From: Oscillatoriaceae cyanobacterium Prado104
GTDB lineage: Bacteria; Cyanobacteriota; Cyanobacteriia; Cyanobacteriales; Microcoleaceae
Direction: 5' to 3'
Assembly: GCA_025454405.1 (NCBI GenBank)
Contig: JALOON010000074.1
Location: 1-41,686, forward strand
Length of the DNA stretch: 41,686 nt
Shown one piece after another: positions 1 through 8,143 of this stretch. The notes under the pieces were generated by a model that ran no database searches, was not told where the DNA came from, and saw nothing but the letters and a program-made list of their open reading frames with translations. Positions within the stretch are counted from its first letter, which is position 1; each line of letters begins with the position of its first letter. A program made the translations under genes and the position numbers.

Positions 1-582
1 TGATAATCGTTGCAGCTTTTTGAGGTGAGTTTGGTAATGCTTTGGATTCGGAAATACTACACCTGTTGACAGCGTAGCTAAAACCTTTACCCCCAAATCA
101 ACACCCACAATCTCGTGTTGTTTGACAGTCGGCTCGCATTCTTGCTCGTAAGCGAACGCCATAAACCAACTATCAGCTTGGCGCGATATCGTGATTGATT
201 TGCAAGTGGTATGCGGTAAACCTTCGTAGGTTTTTACCCAACCGATTGTTGGCAGCTTTACGGACGTACCGCCTACCGAAATTGGCTTGCCACCCGCGTC
301 AATGGTAAAAGAGTCGTGATGTCCTTTCTTTTTAAACTTCGGATAACCACCTTTACCAGAGAAGAATCTCGAAAAAGCATCACCCAAATTGTCAAAAGCG
401 TATTGAGTTATTTTCTGGCAAATCCCCGATTCTTTAATCCATGCAAACTCTGGTTTGACGTAGTTGTTAAAGAACTTTTTGAGGAGGTATTTATTCGGCT
501 TCAATTCATCCTTATACAAGTTATTCCAAGCAGCCAGTCCCCAGTTATAAGTAAACCTCGCTATTCCAGCGTGTTTGCTCAT
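1..582 (-). CDS. tnpB: TnpB RNA-guided nuclease/transposase accessory protein, C-terminus beyond window
   Basis: Reading the minus strand from the ATG at 582 gives 194 codons that run off the left edge. Visible family marks are the N-terminal helical part (SKHAGIARFTYNWGLAAWNN), the FKKKGHHDSFTI block, and near the edge IVGVDLGVKVLATLS, which holds the first RuvC aspartate of TnpB proteins. The RuvC glutamate, the zinc finger and the last aspartate lie outside the window. The frame stays open for 22 further codons upstream (to 648, TKLKLSKSQATI before the Met) but has no ATG, GTG or TTG there, so either a rare start is used or the true 5' end was lost. TnpB proteins of IS200/IS605/IS607 elements are RNA-guided DNA nucleases. 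This copy differs clearly from the tnpB at 39 kb. Confidence 0.88.
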   Translation of the reverse strand, partial: MSKHAGIARFTYNWGLAAWNNLYKDELKPNKYLLKKFFNNYVKPEFAWIKESGICQKITQYAFDNLGDAFSRFFSGKGGYPKFKKKGHHDSFTIDAGGKPISVGGTSVKLPTIGWVKTYEGLPHTTCKSITISRQADSWFMAFAYEQECEPTVKQHEIVGVDLGVKVLATLSTGVVFPNPKHYQTHLKKLQRLS

Positions 583-608
583 TATTGTGGCTTGACTTTT
601 ACTCAGCT

Positions 609-665
609 TCAGCTTTGTTTTGCCGATAACCCAAGCTTTTTTGCAAATTCATGCGGTTTGAACAT
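609..665 (-). pseudogene. Possible remnant of IS607-type tnpA (serine recombinase N-terminus)
   Basis: An 18-codon ORF, MFKPHEFAKKLGLSAKQS, lies directly upstream of and overlapping the extended tnpB frame. It resembles the first residues of the MerR-like helix-turn-helix that begins IS607-family TnpA recombinases (pattern K-P-x-E-F-A-K-x-L-G-x-S). The rest of a recombinase (about 180 residues) is absent. I infer an internal deletion that joined the tnpA start to tnpB. The match is short, so it could be chance. Confidence 0.35.
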
Positions 666-777
666 CACCAATACACCATAGATATTTGTCTGTTAGTGTA
701 CCGCTTTGTCTATTTATTTGCTACCTAGGTACTAGCTCACTATTTAAGTTGCTATGTTGCAACTAATTCAAATCCTT

Positions 778-800
778 CCCCACCTTTTAAGAAGGTGGGG
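778..800. repeat. Hairpin at the tnpB-proximal element end
   Basis: CCCCACCTT and AAGGTGGGG form a perfect 9-bp stem with a 5-nt TTAAG loop, 113 bp outside the remnant tnpA start. Subterminal hairpins of this kind are typical of tnpB-carrying elements in cyanobacteria. It also sits 28 bp past the stop of the convergent glutathione S-transferase gene and could act as a terminator for it. Confidence 0.5.
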
Positions 801-828
801 ACTGTCGCAATTGGTAAAAACCATTGCT

Positions 829-1509
829 CTACTTCTGAACTGCAGCAACAGCGGGTTCACCCAAAACAGCAGTAAATCGTTGAATGTAAAATTCTACCGG
901 ATTGGCAACTGCCCGCACCGAATCGCGATCGCGCACTGCATTCCACCATTTCTCCAAGCGTGGCGTTTCCGTAGGTAGCGCGAACTTGCGGAAGTAATCT
1001 AGAACCGACAACCGTTCAAACCAAGGATAAAAACTGATATCGATTAAACTAAACTTCTCCCCCAACCAATAAGGGCCATTTCCAGACAGTTGACCCAATC
1101 CTTGTTGCTCGATAAATAAGAGAGATTCGAGAAACTCTCTGCGCCCTTGTTCTTGTTCCTGTGCATCTTTACCGCGCAAGAATTTGTTAAATGCAGGCAC
1201 GAGACGAGTGTTAGCGTAGTCGATCCAGATGCGCGCGATCGCTTTACCTTCCGGATCGCGAGGCAATAAGGGCGGTTCTGGGAAGACTTCATCCAGATAT
1301 TCATTGATGATGGCAGATTCATAGATTTTGGCATTCCCGTGTTCGATCGCAGGGACTTTGCCATAGGGCGAAACTTGCACGAAATCAGCAGGTTTATCCT
1401 GCAAGTCAATTTCGATCGGCGTAAAGTCGATGCCTTTTTCCAGCAACACAACGCGGGTGCGTTGAGAAAAGGTAGAGGCTTTCGCAAAGTAAAGTTGTAC
1501 GGTACTCAT
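829..1509 (-). CDS. Glutathione S-transferase family protein
   Basis: 226 residues, the usual length for soluble GSTs. The N-terminal thioredoxin-like domain is clear: beta strand VQLYFAKASTFSQRTRVVLLEKG with candidate catalytic serines S12/S15, the cis-proline in GKVPAIEHG, and the glutathione-contact ES in IYESAIINEYL. The C-terminal all-helical domain follows from about residue 90. The start is supported by AGGAGG 9 nt upstream of the ATG. It would conjugate or reduce electrophiles with glutathione in the cytosol. It is divergent from an ABC exporter and MarR gene, which fits a detoxification cluster; the true substrate cannot be read from sequence. Confidence 0.93.
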   Translation of the reverse strand: MSTVQLYFAKASTFSQRTRVVLLEKGIDFTPIEIDLQDKPADFVQVSPYGKVPAIEHGNAKIYESAIINEYLDEVFPEPPLLPRDPEGKAIARIWIDYANTRLVPAFNKFLRGKDAQEQEQGRREFLESLLFIEQQGLGQLSGNGPYWLGEKFSLIDISFYPWFERLSVLDYFRKFALPTETPRLEKWWNAVRDRDSVRAVANPVEFYIQRFTAVLGEPAVAAVQK

Positions 1510-1766
1510 GGCTGGATTTCCTCCTAAAGATTGCGATTACAGGCTGTTTGCGATCGCAGCGATGTGGATGGGCGCAACTCAAATAACAGCCCCTCGAAGC
1601 GAACTGAGCCGATCGGTAAGATTCAAATAACCTGACTGGCGGGTATCTGCACGAGTCAGGAATTTACTACTGTTTGTCAATCAACTTACAGTATATTGGT
1701 TGAGGAGTATTGCACAGTCTTTTCTGAAATACAAGTCCTCCTCATACAAAATATATGCTTAACAAA

Positions 1767-1785
1767 TTGTTAGATAATCTAACAA
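1767..1785. promoter_or_regulatory. Perfect inverted repeat, candidate MarR operator
   Basis: TTGTTAGATAATCTAACAA is a perfect 9-1-9 palindrome, 43 bp ahead of the ATPase ATG. Size and form match operators bound by dimeric MarR proteins, and a marR gene ends this operon. The binding protein is inferred from context. Confidence 0.6.
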
Positions 1786-1790
1786 AAGAG

Positions 1791-1823
1791 AGATTGTCTG
1801 TCATACTAATTGTCAGAGAATCT
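1791..1823. promoter_or_regulatory. Second inverted repeat overlapping the ATPase leader
   Basis: AGATTGTCTGTCA (1791-1803) is matched by TGTCAGAGAATCT (1811-1823), 11 of 13 positions complementary across a 7-nt spacer. The right arm ends 4 nt before the ATG at 1828, so a bound protein would cover the ribosome site. It shares the AGAT/ATCT half-site core with the palindrome at 1767. Confidence 0.5.
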
Positions 1824-1827
1824 AACT

Positions 1828-2730
1828 ATGGAGGCAACGGCATCCGTGAACCGATCGACTGAACAGACAGAGCGACCGGAACCCGAATCCTTTTGGCAAA
1901 CCCAGTCCGCCCCAACAGACGCTCTTGGCAGCGGTGCAATCTTGGAAACAGAGGCACTGACTCGCCGATTTGGGAAATTGACTGCTGTAAATGGAGTGAA
2001 TCTGGCGATCGCGCCCGGTGAAGTATTCGGTTTGCTTGGCCCCAATGGCGCAGGCAAAAGTACGTTAATCAAAATGCTGACAGCATTGCTGCCACCGACA
2101 GCCGGACGCGCCGCGATCGCAGGCTTCGATGTGAAAGAGCAAGCAGCGGCAATTCGCCGAGTTATCGGTTACGTTCCCCAGGCACTCTCCGCCGATGGCA
2201 GTTTAACCGGCTATGAAAATCTGTTAATTTTCGCCAAGTTGTACGACATTCCTCACCGCCAACGCGATCGCCGGATTCGGGAAGTGCTGGAGTTTATGGG
2301 CTTGCAGGATGTGAGCGATCGCTTGGTGCGTCAATATTCCGGCGGCATGATTCGTCGGTTGGAGGTTGCCCAGTCCATCCTGCATCGACCCCAACTTTTG
2401 TTTTTAGATGAACCGACGGTGGGATTAGATCCATTAGCCCGCAGTTCTGTTTGGGCGCTGGTAAAACAACTCCGTGCAGATTGCGGAACCACGATCGTGT
2501 TGACAACTCACTTTTTAGAAGAAGCTGACAGTTTGTGCAATCGAGTAGCAATTATGCACGGAGGTAATGTCATCGTGACGGGGACACCAGCAGAATTAAA
2601 AGCATCCCTAAACCAAAGCAATGCCACCTTAGATGATGCGTTCATCCATTACACCGGAGATCGATTAATATCGGGAGTCAATTACAGTGAAACCTCAAGA
2701 ATTCGACGTACTGCCCAGCGGTTGGGGTAA
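1828..2730 (+). CDS. ABC transporter ATP-binding protein, DrrA-like exporter type
   Basis: About 300 residues. An N-terminal unstructured segment of about 35 residues precedes the nucleotide-binding domain. Walker A is GPNGAGKST (K77), the Q-loop is in GYVPQ, the signature is YSGGM (S171-G173), Walker B is LFLDEP (D194, E195 catalytic), and the switch histidine is in TTHFLEEAD. The architecture is that of the drug/antibiotic exporter (DrrA, ABC-2) class. A TTG at 1810 would extend the frame by six codons, but the ATG at 1828 is the better start. It overlaps the permease gene by 44 bp, which indicates translational coupling. Expression is probably controlled by the inverted repeats at 1767 and 1791. 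Confidence 0.92.
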   Translation: MEATASVNRSTEQTERPEPESFWQTQSAPTDALGSGAILETEALTRRFGKLTAVNGVNLAIAPGEVFGLLGPNGAGKSTLIKMLTALLPPTAGRAAIAGFDVKEQAAAIRRVIGYVPQALSADGSLTGYENLLIFAKLYDIPHRQRDRRIREVLEFMGLQDVSDRLVRQYSGGMIRRLEVAQSILHRPQLLFLDEPTVGLDPLARSSVWALVKQLRADCGTTIVLTTHFLEEADSLCNRVAIMHGGNVIVTGTPAELKASLNQSNATLDDAFIHYTGDRLISGVNYSETSRIRRTAQRLG

Positions 2731-3535
2731 GCGATCGCCCAGATGGAGTAAATTGGGAGCGATCGCCGAATTAATCGCCAAAACCCTAGCGATCGCAGAA
2801 ATGGAACTGCGAAAACTGCGCCACGATCCCAGTGATTTGCTGCTGCGGGCGGTGCAGCCAACATTGTGGCTGTTGATTTTTGGGCAGGTGTTTACCCGAA
2901 TTCGGGGCATTTCTACAGGCGATCTTCCCTACCTCGATTTCATGGCTGCCGGAATTTTGGCACAGAGCGTCCTATTTGTATCTATTTTTAGCGGCGGCAT
3001 GTCGATTATTTGGGAGCGCGATCTGGGCATTGTGCATAAATTTCTGGTGAGTCCGACGCCCCGCGAATCAATGGTATTGGGAAAAGCACTGGGATGTGGC
3101 GTGCGGAGTTTATCCCAAGTTTTGATAGTTTATGCCTTGTGCTTAATTTTAGGCGTTAAATTGAACCTGAATCCTCTCGCGATCGCCGGAGTCATCTTTA
3201 TTGTCCTGTTAGGATCTGCCTGTTTTTCCACTTTTTCGTTGATTGTTGCCTGTTTGGTGAAATCGCGGGAACGCTTTAACGGCATGGGACAATTGATGAC
3301 AATGCCGCTGTTTTTTGCCAGCAATGCGATCTATCCCATTTCTTTGATGCCCGATTGGTTGCAGGTTATTTCCCACCTCAATCCACTCACCTATGAAGTC
3401 GATGCTTTGCGCGGAACAATGCTAGCGAATGGCACCAGCGCCTACGGATTTGGATTCAACTGTGCAATTCTCACGATCGTCGTCGCGATTCTGACGCTGA
3501 TTGGTGGGCGCGTCTATCCTCAAGTTGGAATGTAA
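2687..3535 (+). CDS. ABC-2 type transporter permease
   Basis: 282 residues starting at GTG inside the ATPase gene. Six hydrophobic segments are visible, including PTLWLLIFGQVFTRI, the FMAAGILAQSVLFVSIFSGG pair, VLIVYALCLILGV, AGVIFIVLLGSACFSTFSLI and a C-terminal AILTIVVAILTLIGG helix. The motif around SHLNPLTYEVDALR is typical of DrrB/NodJ-like ABC-2 permeases. It would form the membrane pore for the preceding ATPase in the inner membrane. The first strong internal ATG (about 2801) is less likely because it would drop the cytoplasmic lead-in helix. Confidence 0.9.
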   Translation: MKPQEFDVLPSGWGKRSPRWSKLGAIAELIAKTLAIAEMELRKLRHDPSDLLLRAVQPTLWLLIFGQVFTRIRGISTGDLPYLDFMAAGILAQSVLFVSIFSGGMSIIWERDLGIVHKFLVSPTPRESMVLGKALGCGVRSLSQVLIVYALCLILGVKLNLNPLAIAGVIFIVLLGSACFSTFSLIVACLVKSRERFNGMGQLMTMPLFFASNAIYPISLMPDWLQVISHLNPLTYEVDALRGTMLANGTSAYGFGFNCAILTIVVAILTLIGGRVYPQVGM

Positions 3536-3621
3536 TCGGTAGTTATTCGCCCAACCACCAAGACTTGCGCGAAAGTAGAAAGAGGGCAGTCATAACTTTT
3601 AAACTAGAATGATGGCTCTGC

Positions 3622-4137
3622 ATGGCGATCGGGCCGGTATTTGGGGAGAATAACCATCAGATGGGATCGAAGAAATCTGCTCGAAAAAAAGCTTCAGAAC
3701 AATGTGCCGCCAAAGTGATGGAAACAGTCCCCTTGGTGATGCGGTTTATTCGAGCCGATATGCGGGCGCGGGGCTCTTATGAAGAGATGTCTGTGCCTCA
3801 ATTCCGGACGCTGGCATTTCTCGATCGCAATCCCGGTGCCTCTGTTTCTGAACTTGCAGAACATCTGGGAGTGACTCGCGCCACGGCATCCGCCAATACC
3901 GAACGGTTGGTGCAACGCAGCTTTGTCCATCGTTGCGATCGCCCAGAGGAACGGCGGCGGGTGGCGCTGAAGCTAACGGAGGCAGGGAAGCAGCACCTTC
4001 AGCAAATTCGCGCACAGACTCGCGCCTACATTGCCGATTCGCTCAATTCTTTGACCGAGGAGCAAATTGCTTTGATTGAAGAAGGATTAATACTGTTGCA
4101 ACAGGTGTTTGAAGAATCGTTAGACCTAATGGGGTGA
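3622..4137 (+). CDS. MarR family transcriptional regulator
   Basis: 171 residues from the first ATG; a second ATG at 3661 (MGSKKSARKK) is an equally possible start. The winged helix-turn-helix is clear: ASVSELAEHLGVTRATASANTERLVQRSFV (about 73-102), followed by the wing with the conserved basic-acidic DRPEERRRVALKLTEAG. Helices at both ends would form the dimer. MarR proteins repress exporters and release DNA upon binding phenolic or oxidised ligands. Location behind an ABC exporter and beside a GST, with palindromes in the divergent promoter region, suggests it controls the whole block. Confidence 0.92.
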   Translation: MAIGPVFGENNHQMGSKKSARKKASEQCAAKVMETVPLVMRFIRADMRARGSYEEMSVPQFRTLAFLDRNPGASVSELAEHLGVTRATASANTERLVQRSFVHRCDRPEERRRVALKLTEAGKQHLQQIRAQTRAYIADSLNSLTEEQIALIEEGLILLQQVFEESLDLMG

Positions 4138-4145
4138 CAACCCCA
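4130..4145 (+). terminator. Short hairpin across the marR stop codon
   Basis: TGGGGT and ACCCCA form a 6-bp stem with the TGA stop codon in and beside the loop. A clear T-tract is missing (CTCTTGT follows), so termination activity is uncertain. Confidence 0.3.
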
Positions 4146-5276
4146 CTCTTGTACCCCACTGGTTGCGGATTTGACCAACTTGCGGCTCAAAAAACAGGAG
4201 TTTAGACTAAAAAGTACGATCGCCCGATCGCAACAGTGCGAGATGGCACAGAAATAGCGAAGCTGTTATCAGACGCTTTCGTAACACTTCAAACCCTTAC
4301 TGTCATTGGAACCATAAGATTAGTGAACGTTACAGCCACAGTCACGGCAAGTTTATCCTTCCAGTCCTGGCAATCTTATCGGTACATTGACACAAATACT
4401 TGAAACAATGAAGTTGCCAGCGAGCAAAAAATCTGCTGTTTTCAAACAGGAACTTGCGAACGTACCTCTGTTGCAAAACTTAGGACTTTTCAACATTTTG
4501 TTACTTTCAGTTAGTAGTTTTAGATAGTTTTAAACAGGAAAACCTGCAAAAAATTGCAAAAAATACAACAATTTTAGTTCGAGGTAGAACGCCCGGTCAG
4601 AAGGAGAAGTGCTCCCAACTAATACCAATTTCATTAAGTAGCGCGACAGATGCTTCTTGTTGCAGTATGGGTTTGACTGCTGTTATCTGTAGCATAATTT
4701 TATGAAATTGGTATAATAGGCGCTCTTTTTTTAACTATTATTTGCTAAAATCTTGAAGTTTTTGCTATTTAAAACTACAGTAATGTCAAAGAGAGGTCGA
4801 TTTTTTTGGACTGTTCATTGTTGGTAGCAAGCAATGTTTTTGCGATCGCAATTCCCAACGCGATCGTATGTTTATCTAGTTGAAAGGTGTTGTTGAGTCG
4901 CGCGGTAAAGGAAACGAAGAGCGAAACCGAAGTTGTGGAGAACCTTTAGGCGATCGCATTTTATTGGAACTTAGGTTAGGGTGGTAACTGATACTGGTTC
5001 TTTGATATTTGCTTGCAGAATTTTTTGAGTTGCTCCGGCAAAATTATAACTTAGAAGTGAGGGTAGAGCGTGTCAATAAACCTCCCACTCCGCTCCAATT
5101 TCGCCTGTTATGTAAAATGCGTGTCAGTGCGATCGATGACTTTCACCCTTTCGACCGCCGTCAATATCAACCCCTTGCAGAGATTGCCGTAAAAGCTGAT
5201 AACTTCTTTTACCAAACTTGACAAAAATAAATTCACCAGCGCTACCGCGCCCCAAAATAAAGCATTGGTAAAATAA
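4138..5276. other. Gene-poor stretch between cargo block and mobilisation block
   Basis: I see no convincing gene here. A TTG-started 70-codon ORF (5009-5221) lacks a ribosome site and a recognisable family. The stretch contains the MITE-like element at 4620 and several HIP1 words. It looks like a junction between the detoxification cargo and the transfer region. Confidence 0.5.
4620..4715. repeat. MITE-like inverted repeat element
   Basis: ATACCAATTTCAT at 4622-4634 is matched by ATGAAATTGGTAT at 4702-4714. Inside, ACAGAT (4646) pairs with ATCTGT (4685) and GCAG (4662) with CTGC (4777 minus 100, i.e. 4677), so the roughly 96-nt unit could fold into one long interrupted hairpin. TACCAATTTCAT ends are common in cyanobacterial miniature elements. 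Confidence 0.55.
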
Positions 5277-5582
5277 ATGGAACTGTCACAAACCTACACC
5301 TGTTATCTCGATGACTCAACATTCGTCCACCCAACAGAAAACGAACTGTACCTCACGGACAACGAAAAGACTATTGTGCTGAATTTCAAAGAAACGGGCT
5401 ATCAAACGCTCGATCGAATAATCCACGCTTTGCGAATTGTGAGGGACAAACAAGTCAAAAATAAAAAAGCACTGCTTGAGAAAGAACTGCTGGAATTAAA
5501 CTTCCAATTCCCTCAAGAAAACAGTAAAAACAGCAGCAATGGCAACCGTTACAAAAACTGCGAACTGGAAACTGACTGGTAA
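5277..5582 (+). CDS. Hypothetical protein, 101 residues
   Basis: I do not recognise a family. The protein starts MELSQTYTCYLDDSTF, has a predicted alpha/beta N-terminal half and a basic helical stretch (RDKQVKNKKALLEKELLEL, about 58-76) and an Asn/Ser-rich tail. There is no clear ribosome-binding site. Codon use resembles the neighbouring mobilisation genes, and it sits 217 bp ahead of the MobC-like gene, so a role as a small accessory gene of the mobilisation block is possible but unproven. Confidence 0.5.
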   Translation: MELSQTYTCYLDDSTFVHPTENELYLTDNEKTIVLNFKETGYQTLDRIIHALRIVRDKQVKNKKALLEKELLELNFQFPQENSKNSSNGNRYKNCELETDW

Positions 5583-5672
5583 TTAAATACTGCCGGATAA
5601 ACAAGCTTGTCTGTTTTGGTATGACTCGTCCGGCGCAACAATATGTCGGCAGGACAAAAGATTTTGCTTTTC

Positions 5673-5694
5673 ATCCCCTCCAATTGGAGGGGAT
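5673..5694. promoter_or_regulatory. 22-bp perfect palindrome carrying the shared CCCCTCC-AATTGG motif
   Basis: The perfect palindrome has the core CCCCTCCAATTGGAGGGG flanked by AT on each side. The motif begins 124 nt upstream of the mobC-like ATG. The same core recurs at 12458, 16438 and 19275, each time about 114-124 nt ahead of a start codon. Confidence 0.7.
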
Positions 5695-5798
5695 ACAATT
5701 GACTCACTCCGATTGTCGCATTCTGTTTCACCCCAGAAGTGGAAGTTGGCGAAAATTCCAACTTTGTATCATAGCAACTGAAGAGTGAACCTACAATT

Positions 5799-6617
5799 AT
5801 GAAACAGAAACGCCAGCACAAATCCATTCCCTTAGTACCTTGCCAACTCATCAAAATTGGCGAGCGACACATCGAAATATGCCAACTAGAAAATGAGTAT
5901 TTTATTTCGCAGACTCAAGTAGAACAAGCGATCGATAAAACTGATTCTACAGTTAGATACTACCTCGAACGCCAGCAACTCTGGCACTCAACTTTACCTG
6001 ATTCCTTAACAATCAAAAAGTACAAACCCAACCAACAACCCGACCAATCTCGAACCGTCAAACCCATTCCTTTAGAAATGGCTTACTTGTACTGGCAAAT
6101 TATCGCTCAAAAAAGATCTCAAGCAAAAGCCATAATTGAATGTTTAGGTCAAGACGGTTTTGAACAGCTTAAAAAACTTGCCGATATCGCTTTCAATTCC
6201 CTATCAATTTACCCAATTACACCAATAACCTCTCACCAAAACCCTACTAATAAATCCAACCACATCCACATTCGATTAACTGATTTTGACTACACCCAAA
6301 TCAAAAACCTCGCCCAACAAGTCAACCTCAATATGAGCGATTTCATGCGACGCGCCGCGCTAAAACGAACCATGCCCAATCCCATTCCCGCCCTAGACCT
6401 CCAATCCTACCAGGTATTGTGCGAAATTAACGGCAAACTGCAACAAGCGGGCAACAACCTCGATCGAATTGCCAAGGCTTGCAATACTTCTATGCTGTTG
6501 GGAGAATCGGTTGCCGCCAACCATCAATTATTAGAAAGCACGCGCCAAATTCTCAAAGAAAATCAAACTTTAGTTCAAACTATTGTTGCAGCAGTTATTA
6601 ACTTGCCTGCTGCTTAA
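5799..6617 (+). CDS. MobC-like relaxosome accessory protein
   Basis: 272 residues. The C-terminal third matches the MobC/ribbon-helix-helix mobilisation family: IHIRLTDFDYTQIKNLAQQVNLNMSDFMRRAAL (strand then two helices), followed by the helical INGKLQQAGNNLDRIAKACN signature. MobC proteins bind oriT and help the relaxase melt and nick it. The N-terminal 140 residues contain a possible helix-turn-helix (YFISQTQVEQAIDKTDSTVRYYL) that is unusual for short MobC proteins and could provide extra DNA binding. It precedes the relaxase by 265 bp and carries the shared palindrome in its leader. The function is well supported by motif and location. Confidence 0.8.
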   Translation: MKQKRQHKSIPLVPCQLIKIGERHIEICQLENEYFISQTQVEQAIDKTDSTVRYYLERQQLWHSTLPDSLTIKKYKPNQQPDQSRTVKPIPLEMAYLYWQIIAQKRSQAKAIIECLGQDGFEQLKKLADIAFNSLSIYPITPITSHQNPTNKSNHIHIRLTDFDYTQIKNLAQQVNLNMSDFMRRAALKRTMPNPIPALDLQSYQVLCEINGKLQQAGNNLDRIAKACNTSMLLGESVAANHQLLESTRQILKENQTLVQTIVAAVINLPAA

Positions 6618-6882
6618 TCGCTATTACAGAAGATTCGCGATCGAACAAGTACAAATTGGATACTTTTCGAGGCGGGTACAAGAGAAACCCTTGGCTAAGC
6701 GCTTGCTCCTACTAATACCAAATCTGGGTTTGTGACCCCGCAATATTGTCATTTTTCGCGCTCGTTCCGCAATCGCAATAACTCTGAAAACGACGAAGGA
6801 TTTATCAAGAACAAGTGGGACGATCGGGTTTGGTACAATATCATTTTTTTTGTACTTTATTAACTAAAAAATGCTATTGTAA
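6618..6882. other. Spacer between mobC-like and relaxase genes, with MITE-like ends; possible oriT region
   Basis: TACCAAATCTGGG (from about 6716) faces GGGTTTGGTA (about 6827-6836) in inverse orientation, which suggests a small inserted element of about 125 bp. The origin of transfer of such systems usually lies beside mobC or the relaxase gene, so either this gap or 5583-5798 could hold oriT; I cannot identify a nick site. Confidence 0.35.
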
Positions 6883-7893
6883 ATGATCGGAAAACAAATC
6901 AAAGGCACGGGCTTTAGGGGCTGTCTCAACTACGTGTTGGGGAAAAAAGGCGCTTATCTAATTGGCGGCACTATGTGCGGACAAAATGTTGAGCAATTGA
7001 CTGCTGAATTTGCGATCGCCCAACAGCTAAAACCTAACCTAAAAGTAGCTGTTTTTCACGCCACTTTATCTATTGCAAGCGCTCAGAAGCTGAAAGATGA
7101 AACAGAAAATGACTTGAGATGGCGCGCGATTTGCGCCGACTACATGAAAGCAATGGGATTTGATAACAACCAATATATTGCTGTCAAACATGCCGATACA
7201 GACCACGACCACATCCACATAGTAGCCAACCGCATTCGCTTAGATGGGGGTGTAGTTGATGATAGCTGGGATTACTACAAAAGCCAACAGATAATTCGTC
7301 AACTAGAGCTAGATTATAACCTAGAAACGGTGACTCCGAGTTGGGAAATTTACAAGAAAGCGCAAACAACAGGTGAATACCGGTATTCAAGAAGCAAAGG
7401 AGATAAGAGTGTCAGGGTGCAATTGCAAGAGTCGATCGATCGAATCACCCAAGACAGCCCGAGTATGTCAGAATTTGTTGAACGGCTGCGACAACAAGGT
7501 GTAGAGGTGCAAGTTTCGCTCGCGAAAACGGGTGAAATTAAGGGAATTTCCTACTCCTTAAATGGAGTTGCTTTCAACGGCACTCAGTTGGGGAAAGCTT
7601 ACACATTCTCCGGCTTGCAAAAGCATTGCAATGTTAGTTACGATCGAGAGCGAGATTGTCCGCAGATCGAAGTTTTGATGCAACAACAGAAACTTGGCAG
7701 CGTTATTGTCGCAATGCCAGAGAATTCTCAGCTTGCCTCTGAAGTAGTAGCATTGCTGTCTCATTCACAAACTGTTAATGCTGAGTCAAATTGGAATGAT
7801 ATTTGGCGGCAATTTGTTAACAGACAACAATCCATTCCCCAGCCCAACAGCCAACAGCAAAAACAGTGCGATCGAGAAATTGAGCTAGATTAA
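6883..7893 (+). CDS. MOB relaxase (MobA/VirD2-like nuclease domain)
   Basis: 336 residues, start ATG at 6883. The metal-binding motif is H103-A-D-T-D-H-D-H110-I-H112, the three-histidine relaxase signature. The N-terminal GFRGCLNYVLGKKGAYLIGG places candidate catalytic tyrosines at Y17 and Y25. The nuclease domain covers roughly residues 1-170; the rest is a helical, glutamine-rich tail without a primase or helicase domain. A relaxase nicks oriT, stays covalently bound to the 5' end and is led through the T4SS. The protein is short for a full conjugative relaxase, so a mobilisation-type enzyme is likely. The partners are the MobC-like protein upstream and the VirB set at 19-30 kb. Confidence 0.9.
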   Translation: MIGKQIKGTGFRGCLNYVLGKKGAYLIGGTMCGQNVEQLTAEFAIAQQLKPNLKVAVFHATLSIASAQKLKDETENDLRWRAICADYMKAMGFDNNQYIAVKHADTDHDHIHIVANRIRLDGGVVDDSWDYYKSQQIIRQLELDYNLETVTPSWEIYKKAQTTGEYRYSRSKGDKSVRVQLQESIDRITQDSPSMSEFVERLRQQGVEVQVSLAKTGEIKGISYSLNGVAFNGTQLGKAYTFSGLQKHCNVSYDRERDCPQIEVLMQQQKLGSVIVAMPENSQLASEVVALLSHSQTVNAESNWNDIWRQFVNRQQSIPQPNSQQQKQCDREIELD

Positions 7894-7960
7894 TTAATTT
7901 AATTTATTTTTGCCAAATTAGCAATTATCCGACATAACATATCTGATACTTGATAACAAG

Positions 7961-8056
7961 TATAGCCTTTCTCAGGTGGCTGGAGTTACAGAGCGAGGCT
8001 CGAAAATCCCTATATTCAAAAATCTGGTGTACCTCATGTTGGTAAGAAAGGCTATA
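7961..8056. repeat. 96-bp element with perfect 12-bp terminal inverted repeats
   Basis: TATAGCCTTTCT (7961-7972) and AGAAAGGCTATA (8045-8056) are exact complements. The element lies between the relaxase and the recG remnant and has no coding potential. It could be a MITE or a stem-loop that ends the mobilisation transcript. Confidence 0.55.
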
Positions 8057-8095
8057 TATTTGATTTTCGATAGATGGATTAGCCTTCAGAAGATG

Positions 8096-8111
8096 AGCCG
8101 CGTTCGCGGCT
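8096..8111. repeat. GC-rich hairpin
   Basis: AGCCGCG-TT-CGCGGCT, a perfect 7-bp stem 33 bp before the recG remnant. No T-tract follows, so it is not a standard terminator. Confidence 0.4.
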
Positions 8112-8143
8112 AAATCTAAGCCAATCCAAGTCATATCAAAAAG

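Noticed and set aside
316..681. Plus-strand ORF of 121 codons at the left edge
   Set aside because: It is the antisense of the tnpB gene, whose translation matches a known family.
5009..5221. 70-codon ORF starting at TTG
   Set aside because: No ribosome site, no recognised domain, lies in repeat-rich spacer; may be a fragment but not supportable.
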